Part shown: positions 34,515 to 45,655 of the stretch, in pieces
How the letters are laid out: the number at the start of each line of letters is the position of its first letter
How positions within the stretch are numbered: the first letter of the stretch is position 1
Origin: Cristatella mucedo
Taxonomy: Eukaryota > Bryozoa > Phylactolaemata > Cristatellidae
Direction: 5' to 3'
Length of the DNA: 64,000 bases
Assembly: GCA_009760855.2 (NCBI GenBank)
Contig: WPIO01000111.1
Coordinates: 682,001 to 746,000 of the forward strand
Made by a program: the position numbers and the translations under genes
The notes under the pieces: generated by a model
Told to the model about the DNA's origin: nothing
The model's input: only the letters and a program-made list of their open reading frames with translations
Database searches by the model: none

Positions 34515-34775
34515 CAGCATTTAGTGGGTACCTGTGATTCGCCCTTAATGTGCTTATGCATGCTGATTCTGTGCATGCTGCCACTAATCAAACTTGCAGG
34601 CTGATCCTGAACACGGCACCCCTAACAACGTTATTCCTGTCGTTAATTGAGCAAGCCACCATCAACCATCCGCTCGTGCTTCGCTTGCTGCAAATGTGAA
34701 GTGCCTAGAAAGAGATGGATTTTTTGAGGGCACTATATCAAATGCATTATTATTATTATTTTCATTATAACGGTA
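34515..34775 (+). mobile_element. LINE-A 3' tail
   Basis: Last ORF codons (GCATTTAGTGGGTACCTGTG), the 3' UTR and the AAGTGCCTAGAAAGAGAT hairpin, ending in ATT repeats near 34747-34770. Confidence 0.8.
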
Positions 34776-35277
34776 AATCGAGCTGCCCACAAGCATTGGC
34801 TTATCGAAGCTATTTCATAGCGGCTCTCGGTTCAAGTTCATCCGCCGAGCTCGTCGTTCTCAATCGCGGGGCAGTGCACCTCCGCCCCGTGCACCCCGCC
34901 CCGCCTCATGCCACTTAGCATGCAGGCAACCCAAATGCCTTTATGCAGTTAACAACAAAAGCCTTGGCTCATCGCAGCTATAAATTATTGTCGCTCAGTT
35001 TAAACTCTGCGGCCCAGCTTGTAGTTCGTGACCACTAGGCCGTGCACTAGTCCTTGCCGCCGATGCGTGATAAATTCCGCCACAGACCTGAACCTCTGAA
35101 CCGCCGCAGTGGGTCTGCTAGGTCAGGTAGGTAGATGCTGCACAAACGTGCCCATGCGTGCAGACAGCAGCGGGAAAAGGCAGGGACAAAGAGCGCACGT
35201 AGCTTGATATATTAAGTCAATTCCCGTAGCGCAAACAAACCCGTTCGACATCGACGGAGTGTCCACGGGCGCACATC
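34776..35277. other. Unassigned DNA
   Basis: No gene or repeat recognised, apart from CCCCGCCCCG-type GC patches near 34875-34905. Confidence 0.4.
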
Positions 35278-35630
35278 GCCAACCATTCAATCGTGTTTCC
35301 TTTGCAGCAAATGTAAAGCGCCTAGTAAGAGATTGAGTTTTCTGACGGCGCTTCATCAAGTATGTTATTACTATTATAATAATGTACAGCATGTCTCGCA
35401 CGAGCACTGCAGAACTGTCTGACCCGAGGTCAGAAGAGAGTAAACGACTGACTGCTAAGCGACTTCGGCCCGCTTTCATGATGCTCGGCCCTAGATTATC
35501 ACGAGACCCGTCTCCAGTCGTTACGGTCCTGGAAATATCGCACAACCGGCTCCGCGCCTAGAAAGAGATTGAGTTATCTAAAGGCGCTTTATTAAGTGCG
35601 CTAATATTAATATTATTATTTTCACGAAAG
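35278..35630 (+). mobile_element. Two isolated LINE-A terminal hairpin/tail fragments
   Basis: At 35278-35375: CATTCAATCGTGTTTCCTTT, then AAGCGCCTAGTAAGAGATTG and ATT-type repeats. At 35556-35630: GCGCCTAGAAAGAGATTGAG, AAGGCGCTTTATTAAGTGCG and an AATATT tail. The second is little more than the terminal hairpin. Confidence 0.7.
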
Positions 35631-37335
35631 AGCCACGAAACACGCATTCTGGCAGTCATAATCTGGCGCTTAGGCGTTGATCGATCGCGCCTCCATTACA
35701 AACGCATCGGCACAGCGAGCCCAAACCATTTTCAGATCCGCATCCGGTCCATCCTGTGGACCCGTAGGTTTCAGGCGTCCCCGGTGTCATGTAGTGATGC
35801 GGCAGGCCAATAAGAGACTGCAGCGCACACTGAGAGCTGCAATCCGTCGTCCGCCAAGAGTCTGCTCCGTGGTAAGGACGAATCGTAAGAACTGCTGTAC
35901 CTTCACATACGTAGCAGATGCACGCACGAGTCTTTAACACTCAAAGATCTGAGCCAGCGGTGACGATAATACCGACGCTATTCCCGGCAGTTAGTACACC
36001 CTTTTCTAATCTCAACAAAGGTTTTTCAAAAAATCGAAGCTCTCACAAACGTCGACCACAGCAACTGATGCACCTGAGACCTGGGTAGAGCATACATGTT
36101 TTTGTTTGACCTCGGAGCGACATACATTACACCAGTCAACACAGAAATAGTTATTGACTTTAAAATGCCCTTATCTGTAATATCTAGGTCTGCTGAACTT
36201 GAATCTAACCATCTATTTTTGTATTGGCTCTCTTTTTAAAGTTCATCATTATGTTTTACCGCGTATTTTTCCGTTAGGACTGCAGCAATATCCCGAATAA
36301 AGCCTAGACTCTTGTATTATTGCATCGCACTGCATAATACCATCAAGCATAAATCATCCACAGTTTTGCATCGTTTTCTGATGCAATTCAATACTACTGC
36401 CAGGCGGCTCCTGCAGTAAGCTGTCGTCGTAAAGCCAGTCGTAAAGGTTGAGCGCTTAAAGTATTTCAGACTTTTCGCGAGGCAGTTTAAGGTACTCTTA
36501 CAAGAAACCGTTGTAATTGTATCCATTGAGGTACAATACAGAACAGCTATGCCTCGAAAGTGCCGCTAATACCGTGGACAATGTTTTCTATCTTTGTGGG
36601 AAAGTGACAGTTGCCAGCGAGGAGAACTGTATCACTTCTCAAGTGAAGAAGGCGTGTCATTTTTACTTCGACTGCAAGGCTGGTTATCAAAACCAGCCGT
36701 TTCGTGGGGGCGCCGCGGCTGTAAATAAGCGTCGCTCAGTTTAAACTCTGCGGCTACTCAGAGGTTAGCTGGCGATCGCGCGACGTTGCACACGTGGTGC
36801 TCGCCGACGCGCGATACGTACCACCCTAGCGCGAACTTTCGATGGGCCGCCAGCGACCTGGAGGTGCAGCGCATGCGACGCGAGCACATGCGTGCAGACG
36901 TTAGAGGGGCTAGGCTGCGACGGAGAGTACCGGAAGGTAAATATAGCAAATCCGCATCCATAGCAAATCATCCAAATTATGGCTGGCGATGATTTTTTTT
37001 TGGCTCCTCAATTATAGCGCCTAGAAACCGGAACGAAACGCAGAGTCAGTGGCCAAGGCCACTGTCTAAAAACTTAGGCTGCGTAATTGGCAGGCATGTA
37101 TTGCCTCCGAAGTGGCATCTGCCTTGATTTGAGCCCGACGCTTTGAGCGGCAAGATAATTACTGAGAAGACAATTACGCCGGTCCTTTGCGACGCAATCG
37201 ATGCACTGTTTTCGATTGTTGTCCGTTGTTTCCGATCACCGCGGTAACGTGTGAGGACGCGACGGGTTGCCTCTAACGCTAAAACTCAGTCGAAGCTCGG
37301 CACAATGCGTTCCAAACGTCCGTCGCATGTCGTCA
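35631..37335. other. Unassigned DNA
   Basis: No domain-bearing ORF. A purine/pyrimidine-balanced GC-rich patch lies at 36765-36930, with complementary short ORFs on both strands. I see no exon that I can defend. Confidence 0.4.
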
Positions 37336-37339
37336 GTGA

Positions 37340-37485
37340 GATTGCTGCTTGTGGCCATAGAGCCTTTGAGGCTATCATCATCTTTTGCAGTGGTCAATAT
37401 GGAATCGATCACTTCGGGACTGGAACCCAGGACTCGAGTCGTGAAGAGCGAGCACCTAAACCCAGGGCTAAGACCAAAATGTATA
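37340..37485 (-). mobile_element. SINE-B copy, diverged
   Basis: Reverse-complement SINE-B features: CATAGAGCCTTTGAGGCTAT, TTTTGCAGTGGTCAATA, GGGACTGGAACCCAGGACTC (B-box side) and GTCGTGAAGAGCGAGCACCT. Confidence 0.65.
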
Positions 37486-37724
37486 TAAGCTAAGACGGCA
37501 ATCGAGTAAAGCTGCCATATTGCTGCTGATTGCTTGCTGGTGAATCAACACACAATTCCTTCATGTTGCTGCAGTGTTCAGAGAGAAATATATCCGCTGA
37601 GTCAAGCATTTATGTGCACCTTGTGACTACTAAAATGCGCATCGCATGAGCCGCGGTGCAGTCATACACGAACAACAAACCCACATGAGTAACTCGGTCT
37701 TGTCCCAGTCGACTATGCTGTCGT

Positions 37725-37805
37725 GCAGCATATGTAGACCCCTAGAAATAGATTAAGTTCTCTTAGGACGCTATAAAAATGCACTAATATTAATATTATA
37801 TAATT
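37725..37805 (+). mobile_element. Isolated SINE-A/LINE-A-type terminal hairpin
   Basis: GTAGACCCCTAGAAATAGAT, TAAGTTCTCTTAGGACGCTA, then an AAAAATGCACTAATATTAAT tail. It combines the LINE-A CTAGAAA with the SINE-A TTAAGTTCTCTTAGGACGCT. Confidence 0.55.
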
Positions 37806-38515
37806 ACCGTCCTGCCGTTTACACGTTGGTTGATCATTTCTGCCGTGAACGAGACCTTAAGAGAACACATCCTAAGTCATATACATAGCGGAATTTGCAG
37901 TCACGCAGCCGGCAAGCCTAAATACGTTCAACTATCCAGGCGTCTTGCTTCGATTCGTCCTGCATATAATGCAAGCGATCTTACGGACTATTTTCAGGTA
38001 GTATGTCTTAATACTGAGGTTTAAATCAAATAGGATTTTATTGAGACATGGCGTACATTTTAAATGCGCAATGGCAGTTGCTAACTGTATTTGAATTTTT
38101 TTTACTGAATATCGCTTTTCATTGCGTTTTTGTCGATTGCAAATTTATCGGCGCATTCATATCTACGTGGATATAATGGCGCGAATTTATTGACACGTAA
38201 TAGCGAATGTGGTTATAGGGGATGCTCATTTATAAGGAGCTGAACCGTTGTTTTCACTTTTAACTGACCAAAAATAAAGTAAAGTAACCCCAGATGTGGT
38301 GGAGAAATAACAATTAATACGGCCCTCGGTAGCTTGAAATAGTTTCCTTATTAATTTTTGTAATATGTCACTTACATCACTCATTCGTTGGCGCAGTTTT
38401 CTCGATGTGATTTTGTAAGCGCAATTTTGTCGGCACAATTTTCTCGGCGAGGTTGTGTCGATGGCGATTTTGATTGGTCACAAAAATGGTCCAATCAGCG
38501 TTTTTAGATAGTGCT
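37806..38515. other. Unassigned AT-rich DNA
   Basis: No gene recognised. Several TTTGTCGGC/ATTTTCTCGGCG-type phrases recur (38110-38470), and again near 43750-43880 (CATTTTTTGATAAT, TTTTGTCGGCACGC), hinting at a dispersed AT-rich repeat. Confidence 0.4.
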
Positions 38516-38519
38516 TCTG

Positions 38520-38830
38520 TGACGCGGCAATGTTTTTAATAGAAACTGGACTTGGCCTTATCTCAGATAGTGGTATGATCTGCAGATGTACTTGCATGCC
38601 AATCTATGAACCGGAAAATATTATTTATGCTTTTGCCATCTGATTAAGGCTTGCAGTGAACTTCATCAGGCGATACAACTGGTGCAGAATGTCAGTTAGC
38701 GTTGTATTGTGTTATTCTGCTAGTAAAAAAGTTCGGCTTAAACGTATAGCAGCAGGGAAGAGAAAGATACTTCCTGTGGACGGCATCAATGTCAAGGGTT
38801 AAGGTGTCACGCTTTGCAAACGATTCTTGA
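38520..38830 (-). pseudogene. Old LINE-A fragments, minus orientation
   Basis: Short matches to the reverse-complement LINE-A ORF: GTTTTTAATAGAAACTGGAC then TTGGCCTT (compare 42294-42318), and GGACGGCATCAATGTCAAGG (compare 42601). The distance between them is shorter than in the intact copy, so there are internal deletions. Confidence 0.5.
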
Positions 38831-38859
38831 TACTGAGGGCAAAGCAGCGGACTGGATGA

Positions 38860-40050
38860 TGGATCCACATGTGCACGATGTACACTCTACCTCTTGCTGA
38901 CGTGATTGCCAAGGCGTTCGCTTCCATGCAGACATGACACTCAGTTGCACCTTTGCTTCGATCCCTCCCAGCCCTCCTGCATGTCAAATTCTCTCAACTC
39001 CCTTGCTGTATGTATTGACAACATCGGCACATGAATGTCAGCAAACTTTCTTAAATCAAATGATGATAAAATCAGCTAACTTGCTATTCGCAATTAAGTG
39101 TGACCCAGAAATTGAAAAGGCTGACGCTCAAAATCAGCCAGGAATATCTCCTGTTGAATCTGCACAAAATCTAGTGTCATATTCCAAAGTGACCTTTCAT
39201 CAGCCGATCACATCAGCTTTACAATCAAGTCTTCCAACTTTGAGCTATATAACATTGCTAAATTTGGGATAGTTTAGACAGGGATACCACATGTAAATTG
39301 GTCAAAGCATTTGTGACATCCCATCTTCGCTTCTGTTCTATAACTCAATGCTTGCTTGTCTACCAGCCTGCGCAATTAGGCACTTGCAGGTTGTGTAAAA
39401 CTGCAGCGAGGCTTGTCTGTGGTGAGCGTCGCAGTTGCCACATCACATCACTTCTCGCCGACCTACACTGGCTACTAGTCAAGCAACGCAACGACTTTAA
39501 GGTTTTGTCACTCAGTTTACGCACTCACTTTTAGGTCCCTTCATTCTTTGGCTCCAGCATACCCACCAGATCTACTTCGCCACCAGGCCACCGTCGTGCC
39601 ACCTGCTTTTCAGAATCTAACTGTTTACCTATACCTCATACAAACCTCAAATCATTTGGGGATCTTACCTACAGTTCGCACGCTCTCAAAGCGCAGAACT
39701 CACTCCCGAGTGTGTGTCATGACGTCTCCTAACTTTTCCACGTTTAAGAAAAAACTACAAATGCATCTATTTACGACAGCATTTTGTGGGTCCCAGTGAT
39801 TTTTTCTTAACGTGCTTATGTGTGCTGTTGCCATATCTGTGACTGTGCATGATACCACTAACCACACTTGCATGCTGACCCTGTGCATGTCACCCTTAAC
39901 CACGTTATTCCTGTTGTTTATCGAGCATGCTACCACTAAGCATTTAATCGAGCTTTCTAAGAAGCAAATGTTAAGTGCCTAGAAAGGGATAGACAGAAAT
40001 TTGAGTTCTCCGAGGGCGCTATATTAAATGCATTGTTATTATTACTATGA
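38860..40050 (+). pseudogene. LINE-A copy, RT to tail, decayed
   Basis: Starts at TGTACACTCTACCTCTTGCT (the VYTLPLADVIAK region), passes the YADD region and the CRERRSCHIT-type region (39415-39450). It ends with the 3' UTR and hairpin (AGTGCCTAGAAAGGGATAGA) and ATT repeats near 40030-40045. Many frameshifts. Confidence 0.85.
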
Positions 40051-40242
40051 CATTATCAATCAAAGCATGAAGGATGATAACATTTTAGAAATACGCCAGG
40101 AGATATCTTGAACGTACCATCCATAAATCGATGCGAATAGTTGAATAGTTCTGAAACCACTTCAGGTTTGCTGCAGTACCGAACATGAATATCCTGTTGA
40201 TATCTTGATCATCCGAATCCCGAAGATTTTCAGAACGTGTTA

Positions 40243-43105
40243 ATAATAATAATAATAATTCACTTGATAAAGCGCCCTCAGAGAACTTAATCTCTCTCTC
40301 GGCGCTTTACATTTGCTGTAAAGTGAAATGCCATTGAACGGTAAGTAAAATCATGCTTGAAAAAAATAAACGAAATGAATAATATGGTTAGGGGTGACAT
40401 GCACAGGGTCAGCATGCAAATGTGGTTAGTGGCAGCATGCACAGTGTCAGCACGCATAAGCACATCAAGGACGAATCACAGGGACCCACTAAATGCTGTC
40501 CTAAATAGGTGTGTTTTTAGGTTCCTTTTAAATGTGGTCAGGTCAGGGGATGTTCTGACGCAAGTCGGGAGGGAGTTCCAGGCTTTGGGAGCATATGAAC
40601 TAAATGCACGGTCTCCAAAGGATTTGAGGTTTGTATGAGGTATTTCTAGACTGTTGGATTCCGAAAAGCGAGTGGTACGATGCTTAGCCTGATGGGGTAT
40701 TATATCTGACAGATAGGCTGGAGCCATAGAATGAAGGGACCTAAAAGTGAGGGACAAAACCTTGAAGTAAATCCGTTGCTTGACTGGTAGCCAGTGCAGG
40801 TCGGCGAGAAGTGGAGTAATGTGGCAACTGCGACGCTCACGACAGACAAGCCTAGCTGCAGAGTTTTGCACCAGCTGCAATCGCCTGATCTCACATGCTG
40901 GTAGGCCAGTAAGCAGTGAGTTGCAGAAGTCGAGACGGGATGTCACGAATGCATGGACCAACTTGGACGTGGTATCTTTATCTAAACAAGCCCGAATTTT
41001 AGCTATGTTATGAAGCTGAAAATAGGCGGATTTGACTGTGGAGCTGATATGGTCGTCTAACGAGAGGTCGCTTTGGAATATGACACCTAGATTTCGAGCT
41101 GATTCAACTGGAGATATGCTGGCAGAGCCACTTTTGAGAGTCAGCCTTTCCAATCTCTGGATCACACTGGGTTTGCCCATAACTAGTAAGTTAGTTTTAT
41201 CATCGTTTAGTTTTAGAAAATTTGCTGCCATCCATGTGCGGATGTCATCAATGCATGCAGCAAGTGAGTTTAGAGAATTTGAGGTGCTCGAATGCTGGGA
41301 GGGATCAAAGCAAAGGTACAACTGAGTGTCATCTGCATAAAAGTGAAAGCCTAGATTGTGCTTGGCAATCACATCAGCAAGAGGCAGAGTATAAACCGTG
41401 AAAAGAACCGAACCTAGCACTGAGCCCTGAGGTACTCCATATTTCAGAGGTACTTCACATGATCTTTGTTCATTCACGTCAATACTCTGGAGTCTCCCAC
41501 TGAGGTATGACCTGAACCACTGCAGAGCAGTGCCAGTGATGCCCAGGCGAGATGAGAGGCGCTCTAGAAGAACTTTGTGATCGATGGTATCAAAAGCTGC
41601 CGAAAGATCGAGCAAAACAAGCAGAGACACTCTACCCATGTCTGCATTCCTAAGTAGGTCGTTGTATACCCGAAGCAATGGTGACTCTGTGGAGTGATTA
41701 GCTCTAAAGCCAGACTGGAACTTACTAGAAAGGTGTGAGGTTTCGATATACGAGTTCAGCTGGTCCCCGACGACCCGTTCCAGTGTCTTTGATAGGAATG
41801 GTAGAAGGGAAACTGGGCGGTAGTTGCTCAAGTTCTCTTGGTCAAGTGTAGTTTTCTTGAGAAGTGGCCTGACTACTGCTTTTTTGAAAGGTGCTGGGAT
41901 CTGACCTGAGGCTAATGACATATTAATTATGTTAGTTATGCATGGCAGCAGCAGATCAATGCAACGTAGGAGCAGGACAGTGGGAATAGGGTCCAGAGGA
42001 CTCGTTGTCTTTTTTGATTGAGATACAAACTTTAGGACTAGATCACTAGTGACCTGCTTAAATGCAGACATTGAGGTGCAGCCAGGAACCGAGGAACAGC
42101 ATTCTAGTGGGGAGTTTTTCATCACAGGGATGGATTCCCTGATCTTGTCTATCTTCTGCACAAAGAATCGAGAGAAGCAATCGGCTAGATCATCATTAGG
42201 ATCATCAGGTAAGGAGCTAATCTGGGAACGGTTGAGGAGATGGTTTATTGTCGACATCAGCATTTTTGGATTGTGCATCTGTGATTCAACAATGTTTTTA
42301 TAAAAACTAGACTTAGCCTTTGCTAGGATTGATTGGTACGACCTACAGTAGTCTTCATATGCCTGTCGATGGACAGTTAGTCCTGATCTTTTGTATGCTT
42401 TTTCAAGCTTTCGTTTAGTAGACGTGGCTAGTTTAATGTCTGTGGTAAACCATAGGCCGTCTGGGCGGGGGCGCACAGTGCGCTTTGTCCGAGGGGCAAA
42501 CTCGTCTAGCGTGTCAGCTAGTGTCGTGTTGAAGCTATCTACTAATGATGACAGATCGGAGGGAGGATTGAGCAGCAGAGGTGAAGCAGATATTCTCGCA
42601 CGGACAGCATCGATGTCAAGGGTCTTGAGGTTTCGCGATTCACAGGTTATTTTAGAGGATGATGTGGGCACACACTGTAGATTGAATGAGATCTGCATGT
42701 GGTCAGATAAGCATGATTTGGTAATAATTGGTGATGACAAAGTGCAGTTATATGAGAAAATCTGGTCGAGTGTGTGACCCTTAATGTGGGTAGGGCCATG
42801 CACATGAGCCACAAGAGACAATGAGTCAGTCAATGCACAAAATTCGGTGCTGAAAGCGTCAGATAAGTTATCAAAGTGAACGTTGAAATCACCCATTACG
42901 AGGAAGGATCGATTTCTTGCACACAGAATCGAAATGAGATCGGAGAAATCTGAGATAAAGGAGGATTTGGTACCTGGTGGGCGATAGACTACTGCCACTA
43001 TCGGTACCCTGTTTTCTGGTGAGACCAAGACAATTGATTCAAAAGACTGATTTGATACCATAAGAGTATCCAGAAGAATTATATCTTGAATATAATGGGG
43101 CATGG
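40243..43105 (-). mobile_element. LINE-A, near-intact ORF2 (endonuclease C-half plus reverse transcriptase)
   Basis: One uninterrupted minus-strand frame of 875 codons (40476-43103). The N-terminal part is the C-terminal half of an APE-like endonuclease: VVYRPPG, FLVMGDFNVHFDN, THIKGHTLDQIF and the SDH of CLSDHMQISF. A linker follows, then a full non-LTR RT with NYRPVSLLPF, LLDLSAAFDTIDH, GVPQGSVLG and GFHFYADDTQLY (about residues 586-597), and a C-terminal domain with CRERRSCHITPLLADLHWLP. The order and motifs fit the CR1/L2 group of the Jockey superfamily. The 3' UTR, terminal hairpin and (AAT)n lie at 40243-40475. No ORF1 is present and the endonuclease N-half is missing; sequence resembling endonuclease continues past an in-frame TAG near 43136, so the 5' end is broken or truncated. 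The first Met shown is not the native start. Confidence 0.93.
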
Positions 43106-43135
43106 GGGTATCGACAACAGCCTTCTTTCGCTACA

Positions 43136-44224
43136 GTTCGACAGTCCCTTGACTTTCAGAATACGTCGCCCTGTGATGAGCAGCTTTCTGCAAAATTGTA
43201 AGTGGGCTGTTCTTAATAATCCGAGGAGATTTTTCCACTTCATTTGCACTGCGTTCTCGTATATTTTTAAATTTTTACCAGTGTCTGGAGCGTGCTTGTG
43301 CTCATTCTTATTTGTCAAGTGCCGCTGCATTTTCTTTAAGTCTTCCAGCACATTTTACTTACACCTCTTCATGAAGACGATCCATCTCAATTAAGCTTGT
43401 TATGGCGATATCGATATCCTTTATACAATATTTCTCCTCTTCCTTTCTGTGACCTAATAGTTTCCACGGCATAAGTAGCGCATTACTATATTAAATTTAT
43501 CTGCTGATGGCATCGTGCACTTTTACTCCGAACTCTGCTGCATTCCTCTACAGCACCGGATGTCGCCTCATCCATTTTACGCCCACGTAAAGTGGTCGCT
43601 TCAGCTTCCAGAACCTAGCTAGAAAAAAGTATTTAACATACATTTTTTATAATAAAAAAAGAAAATTGCTGATTTTTATATTCAGATTGATTTACTACAT
43701 TTTTAAATTAATTACTATTACAACTGAGTTTCATGCATCCTAATTTAGTTTTCATTTTAGCGATTTCATTGGCACATTTGTGGTGCACACATTTTTTGAT
43801 AATCAACTAGACATTTTGTCGGCACGCAGTTGCCCGTTGTGATTTTTTTGGCGCTCATTTGTCTTTTGCGATTTTGTCAGTGAAATAGTAGGGGCTCGTG
43901 GGCGTGCTGGCGGCCGGCTCGACGAAGAGCGAAGCCCCCACAAGCGAGTCGTGGTGTTATCGACGACGGCTGTATTATGTGATCTAGCAGCCGTCGTGCG
44001 TGCTGCTCCGGAGTACGAGGCGTTAAGAGAGAGAAGAGCGTGGATAGGGTGCATGCAGGCCGACGCACAGGCAGAAAGTGAATTGAGCGGCAAGGAACGC
44101 GTCACGTGCTGGCAAGGAGCGTTCCCGTTGGGCGAACGGACCATCGACTGGGGGGCGGGGCGGAACCACGTGACTGTGATGACACGCCCTCAAAATACCC
44201 TAGTGTGGTATTGTTGACCTGTGT
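43136..44224. other. Unassigned AT-rich to GC-mixed DNA
   Basis: 43400-43860 is AT-rich with no gene. 43880-44200 is GC-richer with short ORFs on both strands and no motif. Confidence 0.4.
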
Positions 44225-45320
44225 CAGCAGTCACCCTGGAATCCTGCCCTTTAATTCCGTGCTGCATTTCAATGTCTACACTAAAGTCGGCCACGACTGA
44301 CCTCATTCTGAAATTGATCTCCCTGTCAAAGAAGACAGCGAGCCCTCTAGAGCCTATTCCCACTGTACTGCTTCTATGATACATAGATCTGTTGCTGCTT
44401 CGAATAAAAACATTACTATATCATTATTCTCAGGTCACGTCCCAGCACATGTCAGAGAGGTTTTCTTGCCGTTATCGCAAAACCAAGAGAATTTGCTGTT
44501 AAATCACAAGATGCACATTAATATTCTCTTCTTGAATCTGCACAAAGTATTGGTGCGATGTTCAAAAGTGATTTTTCATTAGACGACCACATCAACTTCA
44601 TAGTAAAGTCTGCTTACTTTCAGCTACATAAAATTGGTAAAAGTTGGGCATGCTTAGACAGTGATACAACATATATAAATTGGTCCATGCATTAATGACA
44701 TCCCGTCTTGATTTCTGTAACTTCCTGATTCCTGACCTAACGGCACGTGCAATCAGGCGCTTACAGCTGGTGCAAAACTCTGCAGCTAGACTTCTCTGTC
44801 GTGAGCTTTGCAGTTGCCACATCACGCAACTCCCCCGCCTGCACTGGTTCCCAGTCAAGAAGCACATCGATTTCAAGGTTTGGTCACTTACTTTTAGGTC
44901 CCTTCATTCTTTGGCTTCAGCCTACCTATCAGATTTACTCGTTCACCAGGCTAAGCCTCGCATCGCCAGCGTTTCTGAATCAAATCACTTACATACACCT
45001 TGTTAGAACTTCAAATCTTTTGGAGATCGTGTCTTTAATTCGTGTGCTCCCAAATCCCAAAACTCACATCCGACATGCATCACGACATCCCCCAACTTGA
45101 TATTTAAAAAGAAGCTACAAACGCTTCTATGTATCACAGCATTTATTGGGTCTACGTGATTCGTCCTTTATGTGGTTATGGGTGCTGACACAGTGCATGC
45201 TGCCACCATCCATTCGACCATATTTCCTTTGCAGCATGTTTAAGTAGAAAAACAATACATTCTCTGAGTACACGACGTGGTGCTTAAAAATGTATTATTA
45301 CAATTATTGTCATTATTTTT
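44225..45320 (+). pseudogene. LINE-A copy with internal deletion
   Basis: Starts in the pre-RT linker (CTCATTCTGAAATTGATCTC then CACTGTACTGCTTCTATGAT). It jumps from the region before the RT core straight to the SARNLGVIFQSD region (GAATCTGCACAAAGTATTGG). It continues to the C-terminus and a tail with ATTATTACAATTATTGTC near 45293-45320. The RT catalytic region is deleted. Confidence 0.78.
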
Positions 45321-45549
45321 GTTACTATTATCGCTGATGCACAATAAAAAAGGCTGATGTTTACCGTCAACATCTTCTCAACTGCTTTTAAGTCAGCTGC
45401 TCACCCAGTAATCCTTTCAGTGATCATGAATATAGCCCCTCAAGATTGTTATCAGCAAACTATATGATATCAACGAGTCCATTCCTAAGGTAACAGCATC
45501 TCGCTGCACTCTCTTCCCTTAATTCTTGCAGCATGTTAATGACTATCAC

Positions 45550-45655
45550 CATGGCTTGCAGTGGGCAATAACAGATCCGCCCAGTGCACGGCTCGAACCC
45601 ATGACCCCGGTCGTTAAGAGGGAGCATCTAACCCCTAAGCCAAGATTCAGGGGCA
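45550..45655 (-). mobile_element. SINE-B fragment
   Basis: CTTGCAGTGGGCAATAACAG, CAGTGCACGGCTCGAACCCA (B-box side), GACCCCGGTCGTTAAGAGGG and AGCATCTAACCCCTAAGCC. Only the tRNA-like part is clear. Confidence 0.7.
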
